A stretch of DNA of 64,000 nt, taken from positions 1 to 64,000 of the forward strand of contig NZ_JACXYU010000018.1 in NCBI RefSeq assembly GCF_014779715.1, read 5' to 3'. The stretch comes from Streptomyces chumphonensis. GTDB lineage: Bacteria; Actinomycetota; Actinomycetes; Streptomycetales; Streptomycetaceae. The notes below the pieces were generated by a model that saw nothing but the letters and a program-made list of their open reading frames with translations, ran no database searches and was not told the origin of the DNA. This document shows, piece by piece, positions 59,620-64,000 of the stretch; position 1 is the first letter of the stretch; each line of letters opens with the position of its first letter. The translations under genes were made by a program, and so were the position numbers.

Positions 59620-60322
59620 GCCCGTTCCGCAGGGCGGACCAGCGCGAGGGGGGCCAGCCGGTCCACTCCACCCGGCCGATGACGTCCTCCACCGGGACGG
59701 TGCCGCCCCCAGGGCGGCCGAGGTGGTCGCGGGAGTCCCGCGAGGCGGCGCGGTGGTCGCCCATGACCCACAGCCGCCCCTCGGCCACCACGATGTCGAA
59801 CGGAACGGCCGAGGCCCGCTCGGGGCCTCCCTCGGGGTGCAGGTAGTCCTCGGTCAGCGGCTCCCCGTTCACCTCGATCCTCCCCTGCTCGTCGCAGCAC
59901 GTCACCCGGTCGCCGCCGACGCCGACCACGCGCTTGACGAAGTCGTTGCCCGGCGGCTCGCCCACGCCCACCGCCGCGACGGTGGTGCGCAGAACGCGGG
60001 CGAGCGGATGCTCACCCGTGCCGTCGGCTGCGAACGTACCCGTTCCGTCGAAGACCACAACGTCTCCACGCTCCGGATGGTTGCCGAAACGGTACGCCAG
60101 CTTGTTCACGAGCACGCGGTCCTCCACGCGGAGCGTCGGTTCCATGGAACCGCTGGCGATCCGGTAGGGCTGTACCGCGAAGGCGTTGACCAGAAGAAAC
60201 AACACCAGGGCCACAGCCGCCCACAGGGCCGACCGCCGAAGGCCGAAGCGGCGTGCCGGGGCGGCCGCGGGGGTCGGACCCGGCGCCGGGTCCGACTCGT
60301 CGGGGGCAGGGGTGTCCGTCAT
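59612..60322 (-). CDS. sipW: Type I signal peptidase (SipW position)
   Basis: 236 residues. N-terminal TM (LWAAVALVLFLLVNAFAV), Ser in IASGSMEPT, Lys in FVKRVVGVGGD, GDHRAASRDSR; no C-terminal TM, as described for SipW. It follows rplS and overlaps sipX by eight bases. Confidence 0.93.
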   Translation of the reverse strand: MTDTPAPDESDPAPGPTPAAAPARRFGLRRSALWAAVALVLFLLVNAFAVQPYRIASGSMEPTLRVEDRVLVNKLAYRFGNHPERGDVVVFDGTGTFAADGTGEHPLARVLRTTVAAVGVGEPPGNDFVKRVVGVGGDRVTCCDEQGRIEVNGEPLTEDYLHPEGGPERASAVPFDIVVAEGRLWVMGDHRAASRDSRDHLGRPGGGTVPVEDVIGRVEWTGWPPSRWSALRNGHG

Positions 60323-60472
60323 GGGCCCGCTTCCGTGCGCGTCGCGCCCGGTGGCCGGGCGGACGGTCTGTCACCGGACGCAGAGCCTAACCGTCCGGCC
60401 TTGCCTACGACGCGGCGGCCGGACCGCATCCGAGGATGGGGTCCGGCCGCCGATGACGTGGAGCGCGACGAC

Positions 60473-60823
60473 TCAGCGCTCGCGCTTCTCCTTGATCTTC
60501 GCCGCCTTGCCGCGCAGCTCGCGCAGGTAGTACAGCTTTGCACGACGCACCTGGCCGCGCGTGACGACGTCGATCTTCTCCACGACCGGGGTGTGCACGG
60601 GGAAGGTGCGCTCGACGCCGACGCCGTAGCTCACCTTGCGGACCGTGAAGGTCTCCCGCAGGCCGGAGCCCTGGCGGCGGATGACGACGCCCTTGAACTG
60701 CTGGACACGCGAGCGGCTGCCCTCGATGACGCGGACGTGGACGTCGACGGTGTCACCCGGGCGGAAGGCCGGGATGTCGTCGCGCAGGGATGCTGCGTCG
60801 ACGCTGTCGAGGAGCTGGGACAT
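60473..60823 (-). CDS. rplS: 50S ribosomal protein L19
   Basis: 116 residues, MSQLLDSVDAASLRDDIPAF to KIKEKRER; FRPGDTVDVHVRVIEGSRSR-type motif present. ATG at 60821-60823. Located after trmD as in most bacteria. Confidence 0.97.
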   Translation of the reverse strand: MSQLLDSVDAASLRDDIPAFRPGDTVDVHVRVIEGSRSRVQQFKGVVIRRQGSGLRETFTVRKVSYGVGVERTFPVHTPVVEKIDVVTRGQVRRAKLYYLRELRGKAAKIKEKRER

Positions 60824-60953
60824 GTGGGTCTGCTTTCTTCGCCGGTGCCACAGGTCAACGGCGGAAACGGTGATGGATGTTCGGCTGGCGGGCCGGGGCG
60901 GGCGTCTGTCCCCCTGTGGCAGGGTCGCGCGCCGTGGCCTTGAGACCAGCGGC

Positions 60954-61763
60954 TCATTCTTCCACGGGCTCCCCGGAGCGCCCAAATCGGCCGTCGGGGC
61001 GCAGCTCCCAGCCGAGTTCCGCCAGGAGTGCGCGGTCCTGCCGGTCGAGGGCCCGGGGGTCGCAACGCCGGAGGAGGTCGGGGCGGTGCGCGGCCGTGCG
61101 CGTCAACGCCTGGTCGCGGCGCCAGCGGGCGATCCGGCCGTGGTGCCCGCTGACGAGTACCTCGGGGATCTCCCGCCCACGCCAGCTGGGCGGCTTGGTG
61201 TAGACCGGGCCTTCGAGCAGGTCCGCCATGGCGCCCGGGGCGAAGGAGTCGTCGCGGTGGGACTCCGCGTTGCCGAGGACGCCGGGCAGCAGTCGTGCCA
61301 CGGCCTCCACCATCACCAGGACGGGCGCCTCTCCCCCTGCGAGGACGTAGTCCCCGATGGAGACCTCGCGGACGTCGTGGCGCTCGCCGTACTCCTCGAC
61401 GACGCGCCGGTCGATGCCCTCGTAGCGCGCCGGCGTGAAGACCAGCCAGTCGCGGCCCGCCAGCTCGGCGGCCAGTTCCTGGGTGAAGGGCCGCCCGCTG
61501 GGCGTGGGGACGACGATGACGGGTTCGCCGTCACCCGACGCGGTGATCTCGTCCAGTGCCTCGCCCCAGGGCTCGGGCTTCATCACCATGCCCGGACCAC
61601 CGCCGTACGGCGTGTCGTCCACGGTGTGGTGACGGTCGTGCGTCCAGCCCCGCAGGTCGTGCACCCGCACGTCGAGTTGGCCCCGGGCCCGTGCCTTGCC
61701 GACGAGGGAGACCTCCAGGGGCGCGAGGTACTCGGGGAAGATCGTGACGACGTCGAGCCTCAC
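60954..61763 (-). CDS. trmD: tRNA (guanine-N1)-methyltransferase
   Basis: 269 residues: VVTIFPEYLAPLEVSLVGKA, DDTPYGGGPGMVMKPEP, RYEGIDRRVVEE, EVSIGDYVLAGGEAPVLVM (SPOUT knot). Methylates G37 of tRNA. The GTG start overlaps the rimM stop by four bases. Confidence 0.96.
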   Translation of the reverse strand: MRLDVVTIFPEYLAPLEVSLVGKARARGQLDVRVHDLRGWTHDRHHTVDDTPYGGGPGMVMKPEPWGEALDEITASGDGEPVIVVPTPSGRPFTQELAAELAGRDWLVFTPARYEGIDRRVVEEYGERHDVREVSIGDYVLAGGEAPVLVMVEAVARLLPGVLGNAESHRDDSFAPGAMADLLEGPVYTKPPSWRGREIPEVLVSGHHGRIARWRRDQALTRTAAHRPDLLRRCDPRALDRQDRALLAELGWELRPDGRFGRSGEPVEE

Positions 61764-62320
61764 CGCGATCCGCTCCCGCCCGGCTCCCCGCCGCGTTCGT
61801 CCTCGCCCTCGGGCTCGCCCAGCAGGCCGGGCGGGGGGTCGATGACGGCCCGCTGCTCCGCCAGGTCGATCTCCGGGACGATCTCGGCGACGAACGGGAT
61901 CAGCACCTCGCCCCCGTCCGGTCGCCTGACCACGAGGAGGTCCTGCGCGGGCAGGTGCGCGATCTCGCTGATCCGCCCGATCTCCTCACCCTCACGCGTG
62001 ACCACGTCCAGGTCGATCAGCTGATGGTCGTAGAACTCCTCCGGGTCCTCCGGGACCTCCTCCGGATCGACCTCGGCGATGAGGAGCGTGTTGCGCAGCG
62101 CCTCGGCGGCCGTCCGGTCGGCGACGCCCGCGAAGCGCAGGAGCAGCCGACCGCTGTGGACGCGGCCGCTGTCGATCGTGAGGGGGCCGACGGCGGCCGG
62201 TTCGGTGGCGAGCACCGCCCCGGGGCCGAGCCGGAGCTCGGGCTCGTCGGTGCGGACCTCGACGGTGACCTCGCCCTTGATGCCGTGGGCGCGGCCGATC
62301 CGCGCGACTACCAGCTGCAC
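61760..62320 (-). CDS. rimM: 16S rRNA processing protein RimM
   Basis: 186 residues: VARIGRAHGIKGEVTVEVRT, then a PRC-barrel half (LIDLDVVTREGEEIGRISEI, LIPFVAEIVPEIDL). GTG at 62318-62320 after GGAGAAGGA. Helps mature the 30S head. Confidence 0.95.
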   Translation of the reverse strand: MQLVVARIGRAHGIKGEVTVEVRTDEPELRLGPGAVLATEPAAVGPLTIDSGRVHSGRLLLRFAGVADRTAAEALRNTLLIAEVDPEEVPEDPEEFYDHQLIDLDVVTREGEEIGRISEIAHLPAQDLLVVRRPDGGEVLIPFVAEIVPEIDLAEQRAVIDPPPGLLGEPEGEDERGGEPGGSGSR

Positions 62321-62378
62321 GTGCTGTTCCTTCTCCTGCCCGGTCGGGCCCGGGCGCCGGTCGATGCTCGGGCCGGTC

Positions 62379-62433
62379 CAGCACCGGCTCGGGCCGGGAA
62401 CGGCCGAGCCGTTCCCGGCCCGAGCCGGTGCTG
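62379..62433 (-). terminator. Perfect 25-bp hairpin between the KH gene and rimM
   Basis: 62379-62403 and 62409-62433 are fully complementary with a 5-base loop, the longest perfect stem in the window. It lies in the 130-bp gap of an otherwise tight operon, so it is either a partial terminator or an RNA-processing or stabilising structure. Confidence 0.85.
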
Positions 62434-62450
62434 TGTGGGAGCCGTGCGTG

Positions 62451-62690
62451 TCAGTGCACGGCGTCCACGTCGACGAGGTCGACGCGGATGCCACGGCCCC
62501 CGATCGCTCCCACGACGGTGCGCAGGGAGCGGGCGGTGCGGCCGTTGCGGCCGATCACCTTGCCGAGGTCGTCGGGGTGGACCCGGACCTCCAGGACCCG
62601 GCCGCGGCGCAGGGTGCGGGATGCGACCTGCACCTCGTCCGGATGCTCGACGATGCCCTTGACCAGATGTTCGAGGGCCTCCTCCAGCAT
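62451..62690 (-). CDS. KH-domain RNA-binding protein (KhpA-type)
   Basis: 79 residues with the GxxG loop in LGKVIGRNGRTARSLRTVVG. Conserved between rpsP and rimM in Gram-positive bacteria. Starts 2 bp after rpsP ends. Confidence 0.93.
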   Translation of the reverse strand: MLEEALEHLVKGIVEHPDEVQVASRTLRRGRVLEVRVHPDDLGKVIGRNGRTARSLRTVVGAIGGRGIRVDLVDVDAVH

Positions 62691-62692
62691 GC

Positions 62693-63139
62693 TCAGGCCT
62701 CGGTGGTCTCGGCGGAGGCCGCGGCCTCGGCGTCGGCACCCTTGTCGGCCTTGTCGGCCTTCTTCGCCTTCGGGGTGATCGCCTCGCCCTTGGGCTCGTC
62801 GGCGGACTCCTTGGCGGCGGCCTCGAACAGGGCCTTCTTGTCGGCCTTCGGCTCGGCGACCTTCATCGGCTCCGGAGCGGGCAGGCCCTTGAACTTCTGC
62901 CAGTCACCGGTGACCTTGAGGATGGCCATGACGGGCTCGGTCGGCTGCGCGCCGACACCGAGCCAGTACTGCGCGCGCTCGCTGTCGACCTCGATGCGGG
63001 ACGGGTTCTGCACCGGGTGGTACAGGCCGATCTCCTCGATGGCGCGGCCGTCACGGCGGGTGCGCGAGTCGGCGACGATGATGCGGTAGTGAGGCGAACG
63101 GATCTTGCCCAGACGCTTCAGCTTGATCTTGACTGCCAC
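62693..63139 (-). CDS. rpsP: 30S ribosomal protein S16
   Basis: 148 residues: VKIKLKRLGKIRSPHYRIIV, VDSERAQYWLGVGAQPTEPV, followed by an Ala/Lys-rich actinobacterial extension of about 60 residues. Confidence 0.96.
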   Translation of the reverse strand: MAVKIKLKRLGKIRSPHYRIIVADSRTRRDGRAIEEIGLYHPVQNPSRIEVDSERAQYWLGVGAQPTEPVMAILKVTGDWQKFKGLPAPEPMKVAEPKADKKALFEAAAKESADEPKGEAITPKAKKADKADKGADAEAAASAETTEA

Positions 63140-63487
63140 GGGTGTGGTGTCTCCTGGTCTTGACGTGGGTGGGTCACTGCGGGACCACCGCGTGGGGTTG
63201 CGGCACCCGGGTGCCCGGTGGACGCGTCAGCCGAGGGAGAGAGGGTCCGGACGGCTGTCGAGTACAGCCGTCCATTCTGCCACAGCGCCGGGCCGCCGGC
63301 CGACGGGGGTGTGGGGGCACCCCGGTCGGTGCAGCGCGCTGCGATACGGGCCCGGCAGGCCGGGTACGGGTGGGTGGGATCCACCGGCGAACGGGTCAGG
63401 GACGGTGCCGGCAGTCGAGGGGGGTCTGCCGTCCGCGGGCCGCTCGTGCCGTCGGCGGGATCGCCGTGGGGCGTCGGTGCGGTCTGG
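63140..63487. other. Intergenic region upstream of rpsP
   Basis: About 350 bases with no convincing gene. It contains a perfect 10-bp hairpin (63249-63258 with 63264-63273) that may terminate the upstream gene, and must contain the rpsP operon promoter. Confidence 0.55.
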
Positions 63488-64000
63488 TCAGCCCACGGCC
63501 ATCACCTCGGGGATGCGGAACTGCTTGCCGCAGGCTCCGCACATGATGGGCGCCTGGGCCAGCACCGACGGCACGACGCGGACGTTGCGCCCGCAGTCGC
63601 AGACGGCCTTGACACGGACACCGCCCCCGGAGGAACCGTGCCGCGCGGCGGGGCCGCGGAACGAACTGGCGGTGTCGGTCCGGGTGGCCGCCGTGTGGGC
63701 CCGCAGTGCGCGCTGGAGCCGCTCGGCCGTCGTCCGGTACCGCTTGCGGGCCTCCGGCGTCAGGGAGACGAGTGAGAACCCGCTGCTCGGATGCGGTTCG
63801 TCGGCGTGCTCCAGGCCCATCTCCTCGGCGATCGCCAGGAAACGGCGGTTGTGGTAGCGGCCGGCGCGCGAGGTGTCACGGACACCGCGCGCGGCGGCAA
63901 CACCGTGGACGGCCTCGTGCAGCAGCCGTTCGAAGGAGAGCTCCGCGCCGCAGGCGGAGGAGGACTCTCCGATCAGGGATTCGGGTGCGGCCAGGTCTGG
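63488..64000 (-). CDS. SprT-like zinc metalloprotein, partial
   Basis: The frame is open to the window edge; 170 residues visible. FERLLHEAVHGVAAARGVRD has an HExxH-type zinc motif, then RAGRYHNRRFLAIAEEMGLE. The C-terminus is a zinc ribbon (CDCG ... MCGACGK). This is the layout of SprT-like proteins. Start lies beyond 64000. Confidence 0.7.
   Translation of the reverse strand, partial: PDLAAPESLIGESSSACGAELSFERLLHEAVHGVAAARGVRDTSRAGRYHNRRFLAIAEEMGLEHADEPHPSSGFSLVSLTPEARKRYRTTAERLQRALRAHTAATRTDTASSFRGPAARHGSSGGGVRVKAVCDCGRNVRVVPSVLAQAPIMCGACGKQFRIPEVMAVG

Overview
The window is a chromosomal segment of a Streptomyces. This rests on the very high G+C with third-position G/C bias, GTG starts, the sporulation sigma factor gene whiG, four tandem type I signal peptidase genes (the sipWXYZ arrangement), the rpsP-KH-rimM-trmD-rplS and rpsB-tsf / pyrH-frr-cdsA blocks, and an integrated Streptomyces-type conjugative element.

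Region A (about 1-22,680). After the tail of an acyl-CoA dehydrogenase gene comes a 19-kb block of 22 genes (307-19,263), all on the minus strand and mostly overlapping by 1-4 bases. It encodes a discrete-enzyme (type II) reducing polyketide or fatty-acid-like assembly line. There are six ketosynthase-family proteins (three with a complete Cys-His-His triad, three without the cysteine), two acyl carrier proteins and an FabD-like acyltransferase. The beta-carbon enzymes are an FabG-like ketoreductase, two FabZ-type hotdog proteins, a double-hotdog protein and an FabL-like enoyl reductase. Three alpha/beta hydrolases, an SRPBCC protein, a kappa-GST/HCCA-isomerase-like thioredoxin-fold protein and an acyl-CoA carboxylase beta/epsilon pair complete it. 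In the middle lie three consecutive DsrE-fold proteins, only one of which has cysteines, which resembles a TusDCB-type sulfur relay. A promoter with an internal palindrome heads the operon. A LuxR-type regulator gene with a TTA codon (probable bldA dependence) and a divergent 14-TM exporter gene follow. I do not recognise the product.

Region B (22,768-33,575). gamma-Aminobutyraldehyde dehydrogenase, an Lrp/AsnC regulator and a class III aminotransferase probably form a polyamine/GABA catabolic unit. A degenerate ABC transporter pair follows, then a TPP-riboswitch-controlled thiamine-type ABC transporter, then rlmN.

Region C (33,556-45,022). An 11,425-bp integrative and conjugative element (AICE) of the pSAM2 type is bounded by perfect 42-bp direct repeats. 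It carries a BglII-like restriction-modification pair, a GntR repressor and a Nudix protein (korSA-pif-like), a frameshifted HTH regulator, an SCO3933-family protein, an FtsK/TraB-like translocase, spd-type spread genes, a RepSA-like initiator, an excisionase and a tyrosine integrase. The attachment site spans the junction of a GNAT acetyltransferase gene and rlmN, so the element splits what looks like a GNAT-rlmN gene pair without damaging either protein.

Region D (45,005-64,000). This is conserved Streptomyces core, mostly on the minus strand: GNAT, cdsA, frr, pyrH, tsf, rpsB, an M23 peptidase (plus strand), a TetR regulator, whiG, dprA, a comM-type ATPase, yraN, a DUF2469 gene, four signal peptidases, rplS, trmD, rimM, a KH protein, rpsP and a truncated SprT-like metalloprotein at the edge.
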